A DNA stretch of 10,774 nt from Clostridium sp. (GCA_018372555.1 JAHAIU010000087.1:1-10774); one strand, 5' to 3'; counted from the first letter of the stretch, positions 1 through 7,918 are shown. The notes: generated from the letters alone by a model not told the origin. Numbers and translations are program-made.

Positions 1-721
1 CTGAAAAAATACACTCCTCATTTAAATTACATTCCAAACACTTCTTAGAACTTTCTCTTGGAGCATTTTCCTTTTTAAAGTAATCTAAACTCCCACTTGA
101 ATAAACTGCAGTACATTCATCATTTACTAGCCATGTTATAATGTCCATATCATGACAAGTTTTAGCTAGTATTATAGGTGATGTTTCATTAGAATTTCTC
201 CAATTTCCTCTTACAAAGCTATGAGCCATATGATAGTGTCCAATATTCTCTTTGTGGTCAAATCCAATTAAATCACCAATTACTTTTTTATCCAATAACT
301 CCTTAATTTTTTCATAAAACTCTGTATATCTTAATACATGGCAAACCATAAGATTCACACCATTTCTTTTTGCACCTTCTTCTAAATCCATACATTCAAA
401 AGCATCTGGTGTAATAGGTTTTTCAAGTAAAACATCATAAGCTAAATTCAAAGCCTTAATCGCTGTCTTATAATGTTGTTTATCCTGATGTGCAATTATT
501 ATAGCATCACATACCTTACCTAACTTGAAAAAATCATCCTCATCTTCAAAACACATTTTCGAATTTATATTATGTTCTGCTGCCAAAGCCATTCTCTTAT
601 TAACATCGGGCTCTATAACAGCTACATATCTTATTTTATCTTGATTATTTAATACATAGTTTCCATAAGCATGCCTTCCTCTAGATCCAGCTCCTATAAG
701 AGCTACTTTTATATATCTCAT
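1..721 (-). CDS. Gfo/Idh/MocA family NAD(P)-dependent oxidoreductase, C-terminus cut by window edge
   Basis: The first 240 residues are visible and the gene runs off the left edge. An N-terminal Rossmann fold starts with a GAGSRGR dinucleotide-binding loop (residues 10-16). The family's EKP motif lies at 100-102, giving the likely catalytic Lys101, and the CHDMD segment at 189-193 supplies the conserved His190 and Asp193. Near the cut is a cysteine pair plus a third cysteine (C228, C231, C237), preceded by an ENAP motif; this is typical of one subgroup of Gfo/Idh proteins. The family oxidises or reduces sugar-type hydroxyls with NAD(P). The ATG at 721 is preceded by a GGGGGAAGAGG ribosome binding site. 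The gene sits just past a strong terminator, so it probably has its own promoter, but its orientation and likely sugar chemistry link it to the transport operon upstream. The substrate is unknown. Confidence 0.9.
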   Translation of the reverse strand, partial: MRYIKVALIGAGSRGRHAYGNYVLNNQDKIRYVAVIEPDVNKRMALAAEHNINSKMCFEDEDDFFKLGKVCDAIIIAHQDKQHYKTAIKALNLAYDVLLEKPITPDAFECMDLEEGAKRNGVNLMVCHVLRYTEFYEKIKELLDKKVIGDLIGFDHKENIGHYHMAHSFVRGNWRNSNETSPIILAKTCHDMDIITWLVNDECTAVYSSGSLDYFKKENAPRESSKKCLECNLNEECIFS

Positions 722-757
722 AATACCTCTTCCCCCTATATTATTACTTAAATTTTA

Positions 758-785
758 GTATTACATATAATTAATTGGAATTCAA
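758..785 (-). promoter_or_regulatory. Candidate promoter of the oxidoreductase gene
   Basis: On the minus strand a TTGAAT box (785-780) is followed after 16 bp by TAATAC (763-758), about 37 bp before the start codon. It lies between the upstream terminator and the gene, where a promoter is needed. The whole interval is AT-rich, so chance matches are likely and the assignment is tentative. Confidence 0.35.
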
Positions 786-826
786 AATTATAATGTAATT
801 ATAACACCTTAATAAAAAAATAAATA

Positions 827-873
827 AAAAGCTATTAGTTTAAGTTTTTTTACTCCATAAACTAATAGCTTTT
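827..873 (-). terminator. Rho-independent terminator of the transport operon
   Basis: A perfect 16-bp inverted repeat (827-842 with 858-873) encloses a 15-nt loop. On the minus strand it is followed by a T-rich run (about 826-806). It lies 18 bp beyond the stop codon of the ABC ATPase gene and should end the long operon. T-rich sequence also follows on the plus strand, so it could work both ways, but no plus-strand gene needs it. Confidence 0.85.
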
Positions 874-890
874 CATTATTTTTTATTTAA

Positions 891-2000
891 TTAAACTATA
901 GTAAGTTCCGTTTCCTTATCAAATATATGTATTGGTTTTTTATCTATAGCAAGCTTTATTCTATCACCTGGTTTAACACTAAAGTTTCCATCAAATTTAG
1001 CCGTGATAGATGTATTTCCAGCTTTTAAATAACAATAAGTTTCTGAACCCATTAACTCATTAAAATCTACTAAAGCTTCAAAAGTAATATCTTCATTCTC
1101 ATTTATAAAACATTCATCATTCTTAATATGTTCTGGTCTTATTCCAAGAATAACTTCCTTATTTATATATCCTTTTTCAGTAAGAACCTTCTTTGCTTCA
1201 GTAGTTAAAGCTATATTTAAGTAAGAATTAACCGCATATAGCTCTCCTCTTGTTTCTTTTATAGTAACATTTATAAAGTTCATTTGAGGCGATCCAATAA
1301 ATCCTGCAACGAACATATTACTTGGATTACTATAAATCTCCTTAGGAGTAGCCATTTGTTGCACTTCACCATCTTTTAGTACAACTATCTTATCTGCCAT
1401 AGTCATAGCTTCTACTTGGTCATGTGTAACATATATAAATGTACTATTAAGAGTTTTATGCAATTTACTTATTTCTGCTCTCATAGAAGTTCTAAGCTTT
1501 GCGTCTAAGTTACTTAAAGGTTCATCCATTAAGAATGCCTTAGGATTTCTTACTATGGCACGTCCAAGGGCTACCCTTTGTCTTTGTCCACCTGATAAAG
1601 CCTTAGGTTTTCTATCTAGTACTTTCTCTAAATCAAGTATTCTTGCTGCTTCTTTTACCTTCTGATCTATTTCATCTTTTGGAGTTTTTCTAATCTTTAA
1701 TGCAAAAGCCATATTTTCATAAACAGATAGATGAGGATATAACGCATAGTTTTGGAAAACCATAGCTATATCTCTATCTTTAGGATGAATATCATTTACT
1801 AATTTATCTCCTATATATAGTTCACCTGAAGTTATTTCTTCAAGTCCAGCAATCATTCTAAGTGTAGTAGACTTGCCACACCCAGATGGTCCTACTAAGA
1901 CTATAAATTCTTTATCTTTAATCTCAATATTAATGTTTTTTACAGTCTGAACATTTTTATTATATGATTTACAAATATTTTTTAACGTTACGCTAGACAT
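891..2000 (-). CDS. ugpC: ABC transporter ATP-binding protein, UgpC/MsmX/MalK type
   Basis: This 369-aa ATPase powers a CUT1-type carbohydrate importer at the inner face of the membrane. It has Walker A GPSGCGKST (37-45), a Q-loop around Gln83, the LSGGQ signature (135-139), Walker B ending in MDEP (158-161), the D-loop SNLDA and the switch His193. A C-terminal part of about 130 residues carries the TOBE-like regulatory domain of this subfamily, including the GIRPEH motif. The length is normal for the family. The ATG at 2000 has an AAGGAG site 7 nt upstream. It is the last gene of the operon, separated from the isomerase by 221 bp holding a structured element, whereas the permease and binding protein genes lie further upstream. 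ATPases of this type may serve several importers (known for MsmX), so it need not be exclusive to this one. The gene symbol reflects the family, not a proven substrate. Confidence 0.93.
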   Translation of the reverse strand: MSSVTLKNICKSYNKNVQTVKNINIEIKDKEFIVLVGPSGCGKSTTLRMIAGLEEITSGELYIGDKLVNDIHPKDRDIAMVFQNYALYPHLSVYENMAFALKIRKTPKDEIDQKVKEAARILDLEKVLDRKPKALSGGQRQRVALGRAIVRNPKAFLMDEPLSNLDAKLRTSMRAEISKLHKTLNSTFIYVTHDQVEAMTMADKIVVLKDGEVQQMATPKEIYSNPSNMFVAGFIGSPQMNFINVTIKETRGELYAVNSYLNIALTTEAKKVLTEKGYINKEVILGIRPEHIKNDECFINENEDITFEALVDFNELMGSETYCYLKAGNTSITAKFDGNFSVKPGDRIKLAIDKKPIHIFDKETELTIV

Positions 2001-2033
2001 ATTTTTCTCCTTAGTTTTTTATAATTATTTATC

Positions 2034-2051
2034 CCATTGCTACCATTGCTA
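2034..2051. repeat. Tandem 9-bp repeat, two copies
   Basis: Two exact adjacent copies of CCATTGCTA (2034-2042 and 2043-2051) lie at the 3' edge of the structured element, just before the ATPase ribosome binding site. They may mark the end of the inserted element. Confidence 0.6.
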
Positions 2052-2054
2052 ACA

Positions 2055-2076
2055 CTCCCACTTCTACCAGTGGGAG
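2055..2076 (-). repeat. GC-rich hairpin at 3' part of the structured element
   Basis: An 8-bp perfect inverted repeat (CTCCCACT with AGTGGGAG) encloses a 6-nt loop. Subterminal hairpins of this kind are found at the right ends of IS200/IS605 elements and in the RNAs derived from them. No T-run follows on the minus strand, so it is not a typical terminator. Confidence 0.6.
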
Positions 2077-2221
2077 ATAAGCACTGCTACGCGCCTGGAT
2101 TAGTTCTTCTAACCTTCAAGTGGAGTAGGCCTCCTGTACTCTGTGAAAGTGATTCACACAAAGTGCAAGATTTTTGGTTCTCTACTTTTTAAGAAAACTC
2201 CACCTGAAGATAAGAATCACT

Positions 2222-3103
2222 TTATAACTTCATTAAATACTCGCCAATTTCGTAGCTTAATCTTAAAGCTGCTGGTAAAAGCTCATCTGGAAGTCTATTT
2301 GCATAGTTATGCGCTTCAAAGCTGAAATCTCCTTTATAACTGATTTCCCTAAGAGTTCTCATAACCTCTTTCCATTCTACAGTTCCAAATAAAGGCATCA
2401 CGTGCATAAGATCTGTATCTGTAGAGCTATGTGTATCTGATACATGAGTTGCTTTAAGTCTATCCCCCATATAAATAAGAGATTTTCTTTGATCTTGCTT
2501 CATAATATCAGCATGCTCAAAGTCCCAACAAATCCCTATTCTCGAATCATTAAATTCATCTACAAAATCTACTAACTCCTCTGGTGTTGCACAGTATTTA
2601 CGTTTAGGTGCTATGCTAAAATCACACATATTTTCTAATGCAAGACTCATATTAAATGATGATGCATATTCTAATAATCCCTTAAAATACTCAATATTTT
2701 TAGCCTTTGAGCTTTTAACTAAATCCATAGCTTGAAAATCTGTGTCTGGATGAGTTACACATAGTTTTGATCCTAATATGCTACAGCATTCTAAAGATCT
2801 CTTTGTAAGCATTTGGTGATAATTATATTCTTCTTCAGATAAATTAGGATTTAGAAAGTTAAATGTATAACTATGACATTGTCCAAATTCTACTCCTAAT
2901 TTTGCTGCTGAATTAGCCACTTCATGAATCCACTTCTCCCATCCATCAGTTAAAAATGGAGAATGAGGAAGTGCCCAATCCCAGAAGTTCATATCAAATC
3001 TTTTAAATCCAGCTTCACTTGCTAATTCTAAAGTTTTAGGCAATGGAAATACACTTCCATCCGGTCTATCACATACAATATTGGTAGATGTCGCTAACTT
3101 CAT
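2222..3103 (-). CDS. Sugar phosphate isomerase/epimerase-like TIM-barrel protein
   Basis: This 293-aa protein has the features of the xylose-isomerase-like TIM barrel (AP endonuclease 2 superfamily). Candidate metal ligands occur in the expected order: Glu157 in LALEN, Asp194 with His197 in CWDFEHAD, His220 in THVSD, and Glu263 in FSFEAH. Members isomerise or epimerise sugars and inositols; some relatives cleave 3-keto-glycosides. The exact reaction is not predictable. The ATG at 3103 overlaps the stop of the nucleoside hydrolase gene as ATGA, with an AAAGGAT site inside that gene, so the two are probably translationally coupled and act in one pathway. The stop codon lies inside the first arm of the downstream structured element, so that element abuts or slightly reshaped the 3' end of this gene. 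Confidence 0.88.
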   Translation of the reverse strand: MKLATSTNIVCDRPDGSVFPLPKTLELASEAGFKRFDMNFWDWALPHSPFLTDGWEKWIHEVANSAAKLGVEFGQCHSYTFNFLNPNLSEEEYNYHQMLTKRSLECCSILGSKLCVTHPDTDFQAMDLVKSSKAKNIEYFKGLLEYASSFNMSLALENMCDFSIAPKRKYCATPEELVDFVDEFNDSRIGICWDFEHADIMKQDQRKSLIYMGDRLKATHVSDTHSSTDTDLMHVMPLFGTVEWKEVMRTLREISYKGDFSFEAHNYANRLPDELLPAALRLSYEIGEYLMKL

Positions 3104-4023
3104 TTATTAAATATCCTTTCAATTAAAATTTTCACAAAACGGTCTAAATCTAATTCATATGCTGCATATATATTTGCTTTATCTTTACTTGAGTTAAATT
3201 TAATTATATCGCAATCTATTTTTTCCTTATATTCCATAGTAACTTTACCTAATTTAAACTTCGCTATAGACTTATCTATAATATATGCTATTGGTAATGA
3301 ATCAACTAATAAACTTTTAGGAGTCAAGTTCCTGCTTAGATAGAAATCCTTAGCATGAATTAAATACCCCATTTCATCACTTTTATTACCCTTTTCTATA
3401 ATTTCATCTATATGTTCATCTTTTAAATTAGAACTAACATCAAGACCCAGGCTGTACATAGGAATTCCTGAATTACATACTATTTCAAAAGCTTCTGGAT
3501 CTACTAGTACATTCCATTCACTACGCTTAACATTAACGCTACTATTTACATTGTAATATCCAGCCATAGTTATAATTTCAATATTCATATTCTTAAGTTC
3601 AGGATACTTAATTAAAGCTTTTGCTATATTAGTCATCGGAGCTATTGATATAATAGTAAGTCTTTCTTCCCTAACAGCACTATCATATATAAAATCAGTA
3701 GCATTTACTTTCTGTACTAATTTGTCACTTTTTCTAAACTCATATTCACATACACCATTTTTACCACAATATTCATCTGTAAATTCAATATCCCTTTTTA
3801 TTGGGCTATCTTCACCAGCAAAAACAGGAATATCTTTTTTATTACAAGAGTTTATTATATTCAAAGCATTTTGAGTACAAATTTCAAGGGGGGAATTACC
3901 ACTTACTGTAGTAATTCCTATAACATCTATTTCCTCGGAGTTTAATGCTAGCATTATTGCTAATGCATCATCAGCTCCAGGATCACAATCGATAATTACT
4001 TTATGCTTTTCTAACTTAGTCAT
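3100..4023 (-). CDS. Nucleoside hydrolase (IUNH) family protein with altered active site
   Basis: At 307 aa this matches the inosine-uridine preferring nucleoside hydrolase family, which uses calcium to split N-glycosidic bonds and release ribose. The N-terminal DCDPGADD (12-19) is the calcium-binding signature. Thr131 in PMTNIA, the SEWN segment (168-171, usually AEFN) followed by DPEA, and Asp241 match other ligand and sugar-contacting positions. The residue before Asp241 is Val240, where characterised members often have the His that activates a purine leaving group. This suggests another substrate, or a pyrimidine-like or non-nucleoside glycoside. No signal peptide is seen, so it should act in the cytoplasm on imported substrate. 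Its ATG overlaps the end of the binding-protein gene by 8 bp and its stop overlaps the isomerase start. Confidence 0.88.
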   Translation of the reverse strand: MTKLEKHKVIIDCDPGADDALAIMLALNSEEIDVIGITTVSGNSPLEICTQNALNIINSCNKKDIPVFAGEDSPIKRDIEFTDEYCGKNGVCEYEFRKSDKLVQKVNATDFIYDSAVREERLTIISIAPMTNIAKALIKYPELKNMNIEIITMAGYYNVNSSVNVKRSEWNVLVDPEAFEIVCNSGIPMYSLGLDVSSNLKDEHIDEIIEKGNKSDEMGYLIHAKDFYLSRNLTPKSLLVDSLPIAYIIDKSIAKFKLGKVTMEYKEKIDCDIIKFNSSKDKANIYAAYELDLDRFVKILIERIFNK

Positions 4024-5368
4024 TTCTACCTACTGGGTTAGCACGATAATAAACTTCAATAGATTTTTCTATTCCCTCTACTATTTCATCGTACGTTTCT
4101 TCCTTAGTTATTAGTCCTGAGCCAAAAGCCCTCATTGCATCCTTAATAATAGTTCCTATTGCATTAGAATTTGGAGTAAAGGATGGAACTACAGTATTTG
4201 GTGTATTACTTAAATTATTCATAGCATTTTGTAATCTTGGCTCTACTTCTACTGCCTTTTTGTACTCATCTAACTCTTGTACGTGTATATTAACTGGAGT
4301 ATAACCCGTTCTTCCTACCCACTTTACCTGTGCTTCTTTAGATGCCATATAAGAAACAAATTCCCATGCAGCTTTCTTTTTAGCTTCACTTTCTCTATCC
4401 ATTATATATAATCCTGAACCACTAGGGTATGCTCCTACTACATCTCCCTCATTTACTGTTGGAATTGAAGTAACACCCCATTCAAATGAATCTCCAACTA
4501 ACTTTGCTATTGTTGGAATACGAGAGCTTGTCATTATTGTCATAGCATGAAGGCCTTTAGAAAACTCTTCATTTATACTATCTGTTACTGGTTTATATAC
4601 TCCAGTTCCTATAACTTTCTCCCACTCTTGTAAAAAGTTTTTAAGAGCTTCTTTACCTTCCTCAGAGAATTCAGTCATATGCTTATTATGACCACTTTCA
4701 TTATTTCCGAAATATGTTCCATTTTCACCTTGAATTGATATAAAGCTTTCTAATTCATATTGATTAATAGCCACATTAAGACCATTTTCCGCTTCTGTTT
4801 TTTCTGATATCTTTATCATCATATCAGCCATTTCAGCTATAGTTTTTGGTGGCTCACTAAATCCAGCTTCCTTTAAATAATCCATATTATAATAAAGCAT
4901 TAATGATGATGCTGTATAAGGTACACCTATCATCTTTCCATCAATTGATTGAGCAGTAACTGTATTTGCTATTAAATCTTCTTTCTTTATTGTAGATGAT
5001 TCATTATTTATAAAATCTTCTGCCCAAACTGTACGTTCATAATCACGTATCATATCTACATTTTCACCATATAACTGAATTACATCTGGCATATTTTTAA
5101 TATCATCTGCTGACATAGCTGTCATTAAAGATGTTGTTCCAGGCCAGCTTTGGAAAACTCCAGTTACTTTTATGCCTTTTTCTTTTCCTATGGTATTGTT
5201 AAATTCATCAATTTGTTCCTTAACTATATCTCCAAAAACACCATCCATTGAATGCCAAAATGTTATTTCAGTAATACCATCAGAATCAGTCTCACTTTGT
5301 TTTGAACTAATCGAACATCCTGTTAATAATATTGATATTAACAGAATGAAACTTACTAATCTTTTCAT
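4016..5368 (-). CDS. ABC transporter substrate-binding lipoprotein (UgpB-like, SBP family 1)
   Basis: This 450-aa extracellular protein captures the substrate for the two permeases encoded upstream. A lipoprotein signal peptide is clear: positive MKR, a hydrophobic core, and the lipobox LTGC with the lipidated cysteine at residue 18, followed by a Ser/Lys/Asp-rich linker. The mature part begins with an EITFWHSMDG stretch, typical of carbohydrate-binding proteins and reminiscent of the glycerol-3-phosphate binder UgpB. Length fits the family. The start at 5368 is supported by the signal peptide and by a GAGAGGA site about 13 nt upstream. The similarity suggests a sugar, glycoside or phosphorylated polyol as ligand, but not which one. 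The nucleoside hydrolase gene overlaps its end. Confidence 0.92.
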   Translation of the reverse strand: MKRLVSFILLISILLTGCSISSKQSETDSDGITEITFWHSMDGVFGDIVKEQIDEFNNTIGKEKGIKVTGVFQSWPGTTSLMTAMSADDIKNMPDVIQLYGENVDMIRDYERTVWAEDFINNESSTIKKEDLIANTVTAQSIDGKMIGVPYTASSLMLYYNMDYLKEAGFSEPPKTIAEMADMMIKISEKTEAENGLNVAINQYELESFISIQGENGTYFGNNESGHNKHMTEFSEEGKEALKNFLQEWEKVIGTGVYKPVTDSINEEFSKGLHAMTIMTSSRIPTIAKLVGDSFEWGVTSIPTVNEGDVVGAYPSGSGLYIMDRESEAKKKAAWEFVSYMASKEAQVKWVGRTGYTPVNIHVQELDEYKKAVEVEPRLQNAMNNLSNTPNTVVPSFTPNSNAIGTIIKDAMRAFGSGLITKEETYDEIVEGIEKSIEVYYRANPVGRND

Positions 5369-5400
5369 TTTTTGTTCTACGTCCTCTCAAATCAATAGTT

Positions 5401-6225
5401 TTATTCTTTAACAGCACCTGACATCATTCCAGAAACAATTTTTCTTTGGAATAATATAAATATAATCACTGTTGGAATTAATGCTATTACTGCCCCTGCC
5501 ATTACTGGACCAAATATAGATGATTCTCTATCCTTTAACATCGTTATACCTACTTGAATAGTACGCATTTCATTTTGATTTGTAACTAACATTGGCCATA
5601 CATATTGATTCCACATGTTAACAAATGAAGAAATAAATATTGTAACTGAAATAGGTTTAGTTATAGGAATTAACACTTGAGTAAAAAACTTAATATTTCC
5701 ACATCCATCTATAGCTGCTGCCTCTCTTAAGCTCTTTGAAAAAGTTAAGAAATTTTGTCTAAATAAAAATATATTAGCAGCTGAAACTAAGAATATTGAT
5801 GACATACCTAAGTATGTATTTACAAGACCTAACTTAGAAATAGTTTGGAAGTTAGAACCTATAAGAACATCAGGTGGAATCATAAGTGTTGTCATAGTTA
5901 GCATAAATAATACTTTCTTAAATCTAAATTCAAAAAATGAAAAACCAAAGGCTGCCATCATACCAATGATTACTCTTGAAATACTAACTATTAATGCTAC
6001 TACAAATGAGTTAAACATATATCTAATTAAATCAGTTCTCATAAATGCTGTTATGTAATTCTCAAATGTTACAGTATTAGGTAATAAATTAGGTGGATTT
6101 GATAATATATCCTCTGCTTCCATAAATGAAACAGAAATTGCATATAGTATTGGAAAAAGTATAATTAATGCTACAATTATACAAATAATTTGAATAAAGT
6201 AATCATTCAATTGTTTTCTTTTCAT
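5401..6225 (-). CDS. Carbohydrate ABC transporter permease, MalG/UgpE type
   Basis: The 274-aa product is an inner-membrane permease with about six hydrophobic segments. The cytoplasmic EAA loop that contacts the ATPase lies at residues 168-190 (EAAAIDGCG through IPITKP). A long, weakly supported extension to 6252 is possible in frame, but the ATG at 6225 fits better: it forms a TAATG stop-start overlap with the upstream permease, has AAAGGGG about 10 nt upstream, and yields the usual basic N-terminus MKRKQ. It pairs with the other permease to form the membrane channel and is followed 32 bp later by the binding protein gene. Confidence 0.92.
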   Translation of the reverse strand: MKRKQLNDYFIQIICIIVALIILFPILYAISVSFMEAEDILSNPPNLLPNTVTFENYITAFMRTDLIRYMFNSFVVALIVSISRVIIGMMAAFGFSFFEFRFKKVLFMLTMTTLMIPPDVLIGSNFQTISKLGLVNTYLGMSSIFLVSAANIFLFRQNFLTFSKSLREAAAIDGCGNIKFFTQVLIPITKPISVTIFISSFVNMWNQYVWPMLVTNQNEMRTIQVGITMLKDRESSIFGPVMAGAVIALIPTVIIFILFQRKIVSGMMSGAVKE

Positions 6226-7094
6226 TAATATTTTACCCCTTTCTTTTCCCAAGCAAATCCTATCATTGTAAATATAAACGTAATGATAAAGGCTATTATT
6301 GCTGCCGGATTAGCATCAGTAAAGTTTCCTATTCCTGTTATTTGATTATATATATATTGTATTACTGTTTGAGTTGAACCATAAGGCCCACCATTAGTTA
6401 ATATACTCATTAAACTCATCATCATCATTCCATATGCCAAATCTGTTATTATCAAATAGAACATTGTTGGTGATGTTATTGGTAAATATATCTTTATGAT
6501 TTTTTGTAATGCTGAAGCTCCCTCTAAATCAGCACTTTCTATTAATTCTTCTGGTACACTTCTTACAGCAGATAGCATAAAAATAAATGCATATCCTGTA
6601 GATAACCAAATTTGAATTATAGCTAAAGCTATCATTGCTACTTTAGGATCATTTAGCCATTGTACATTTATTCCAAAAAATCCATTTATAAATCCAAGAG
6701 ATGGAACATATAAAAGTTGGAATATCATAGCTGTTACTGAAGAAGCCATTGCCATTGGTATCGCAAAGCTTGTCTCATAAAAAACAGATGTTTTTCTCTT
6801 TTTATTAGCTAATAATGCTAGTAAAAGGCCAAATACTTTAGAAATAGGTACTGTTAATATTACAAACCAAATTGTATTGCCAATTGATTTTATAAAGTTT
6901 TCATCTTTTAATACATATTTGAAATTATCAAAACCTACATATTCATGTAAATTTCCAAATCTATCTACTATAAAAAAACTATTTACAAGTGTTTTTATAA
7001 ATGGATAAAATACAAATACCACGAATAGTAAAAAAGCAGGTGTTAACCATAAATATGGTTCTATCTTCTTTATAAAAGTCTTATTTTTGTTCAT
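6225..7094 (-). CDS. Carbohydrate ABC transporter permease, MalF/UgpA type
   Basis: This 289-aa integral membrane protein has an N-terminal helix after a basic stretch, then a transporter domain with the EAA loop EELIESADLEGAS (residues 182-194) ending in LPITSP. It should form a heterodimeric channel with the next gene's product. The reading frame is open to an ATG at 7181, but that would overlap the HAD gene by 65 bp. The ATG at 7094 gives the usual MNKNKTFIKK start before the first helix, though GGAG lies rather far upstream (15 nt). An ATG at 7115, one base after the HAD stop, is a good alternative if translation is coupled. Its stop codon overlaps the next start. Confidence 0.9.
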   Translation of the reverse strand: MNKNKTFIKKIEPYLWLTPAFLLFVVFVFYPFIKTLVNSFFIVDRFGNLHEYVGFDNFKYVLKDENFIKSIGNTIWFVILTVPISKVFGLLLALLANKKRKTSVFYETSFAIPMAMASSVTAMIFQLLYVPSLGFINGFFGINVQWLNDPKVAMIALAIIQIWLSTGYAFIFMLSAVRSVPEELIESADLEGASALQKIIKIYLPITSPTMFYLIITDLAYGMMMMSLMSILTNGGPYGSTQTVIQYIYNQITGIGNFTDANPAAIIAFIITFIFTMIGFAWEKKGVKY

Positions 7095-7116
7095 TCTACT
7101 TTTGTCACACTCCATT

Positions 7117-7914
7117 TTATAACTTATAGAATTTCTTAACTGCTTGTAGCACACCACCTGCATTAGGATAATCACATACATAGTCTGCTACTTCTTTTAA
7201 CTTTGGATCTGCATTTGATACTGCAACTCCAACACCAACCATATTTATCATCTCTATATCATTTTTCGCATCTCCTATAGCCATAATATTCTTTAAATCT
7301 ATATTTAAAATTCTTGCTATATTAAGCACACCTTCAGCTTTATTGGTAGATGCAGGCATAATATCTACAGATCTGTCATTATATTTAACAATATTTAACA
7401 TATCTTTATATGGTTCTAACTTTTCTAATACGGAATCAATACGCCCTTCTGGTAATGGATCTATTATTAATAGCTTTTGTATATTTGCAGTATCCCATTC
7501 TTCCCCTTCAGGCTTATATATCTCTTCATATCTTCCAAACTTCTTAATTTGATTTCTTATGTAATCATTATGTCTATATGATTTGTTTGATATACCATCA
7601 CTAGTTACAATTACCATCTCAAGCTCATCAGCATATTCTATAGCTTGTCTTAAAATACTGGCTTTCATTGTAGTCTCCCAAATGAAATTGCCATCTTTTA
7701 CTGCTCCTGCTCCATTATTTACAACTATAGGTAAATCTACTTCAAATTCATTAATAAAATCATGAACCTCGTCATAACATCTCCCAGTAGCTAATGTAAA
7801 AGGGATATTGTTTTCTTTTACAAAATTCTTAAGCTTATGAAACTCTTCTTTTAACTCTTCATTTGTATCTATTAAAGTTCCATCGATATCGCTTACTATA
7901 AGCTTAATATCCAT
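7117..7914 (-). CDS. Cof-type HAD-IIB family hydrolase (sugar phosphatase-like)
   Basis: This 265-aa protein carries all four HAD motifs: DIDGT (9-13, nucleophile Asp9 and acid/base Asp11), TGR (43-45), Lys192, and GDAKND (214-219). The large insert between motifs II and III is the C2B cap of the Cof subfamily, whose members dephosphorylate sugar phosphates and other small metabolites in the cytoplasm. The ATG at 7914 has an excellent GAGGAGG site that lies inside the last codons of the regulator gene, so the two are coupled. In this operon it could dephosphorylate an intermediate or relieve sugar-phosphate stress; the substrate is not predictable. Confidence 0.92.
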   Translation of the reverse strand: MDIKLIVSDIDGTLIDTNEELKEEFHKLKNFVKENNIPFTLATGRCYDEVHDFINEFEVDLPIVVNNGAGAVKDGNFIWETTMKASILRQAIEYADELEMVIVTSDGISNKSYRHNDYIRNQIKKFGRYEEIYKPEGEEWDTANIQKLLIIDPLPEGRIDSVLEKLEPYKDMLNIVKYNDRSVDIMPASTNKAEGVLNIARILNIDLKNIMAIGDAKNDIEMINMVGVGVAVSNADPKLKEVADYVCDYPNAGGVLQAVKKFYKL

Positions 7915-7918
7915 ATTA

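Larger units (their letters stand above)
2033..2223 (-). ncRNA. Candidate structured RNA of mobile-element origin (HEARO/omega-RNA-like or IS200/IS605 relic)
   Basis: This gap is about 48% G+C over 2041-2160, far above its surroundings. On the minus strand, 10 bases at 2223-2214 pair perfectly with 2155-2146, and 13 bases at 2209-2197 pair with 2126-2114 through one G.U. The order of the four arms makes these two helices a pseudoknot. Between them a 7-bp hairpin (2199-2193 with 2184-2178) closes with another G.U. Further 3' is an 8-bp GC-rich hairpin (2076-2069 with 2062-2055) and a tandem 9-bp repeat. Both wobbles would be A-C mismatches in a plus-strand RNA, which fixes the likely strand. 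Standalone guide-RNA relics of IscB/IsrB or TnpB transposons have this kind of compact pseudoknotted fold. No protein gene is present; a 36-codon open stretch has no start. The class is an inference. Confidence 0.55.

Noticed and set aside
2078..2190. C-terminal remnant of a TnpB transposase
   Set aside because: A 36-codon minus-strand open stretch exists, but it has no start and no residues I can match to TnpB catalytic or zinc-finger motifs.
2001..2221. Riboswitch controlling the ATPase gene
   Set aside because: I could not match it to a known riboswitch class, and no terminator or ribosome-binding-site sequestering helix is evident; mobile-element origin explains the GC content and single sharp insertion better.
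2143..2325. Plus-strand open frame of 60 codons
   Set aside because: It lies across the structured element and antisense to the isomerase gene, has no ribosome binding site and reads as a shadow frame.
5172..5411. Plus-strand open frame of 79 codons
   Set aside because: It is antisense to the binding-protein gene, whose signal peptide and domain are clear; no ribosome binding site supports it.
6226..6252. Extended N-terminus of the MalG-type permease
   Set aside because: The stop-start overlap at 6225 with a well-placed GGGG site is the more natural start.
7095..7181. Extended N-terminus of the MalF-type permease
   Set aside because: The extension overlaps the HAD gene by 65 bp, lacks a ribosome binding site and adds an atypical stretch before the normal basic N-terminus.
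7343..7765. Two plus-strand open frames opposite the HAD gene
   Set aside because: Both are antisense to a gene with all four HAD motifs and have no translation signals.
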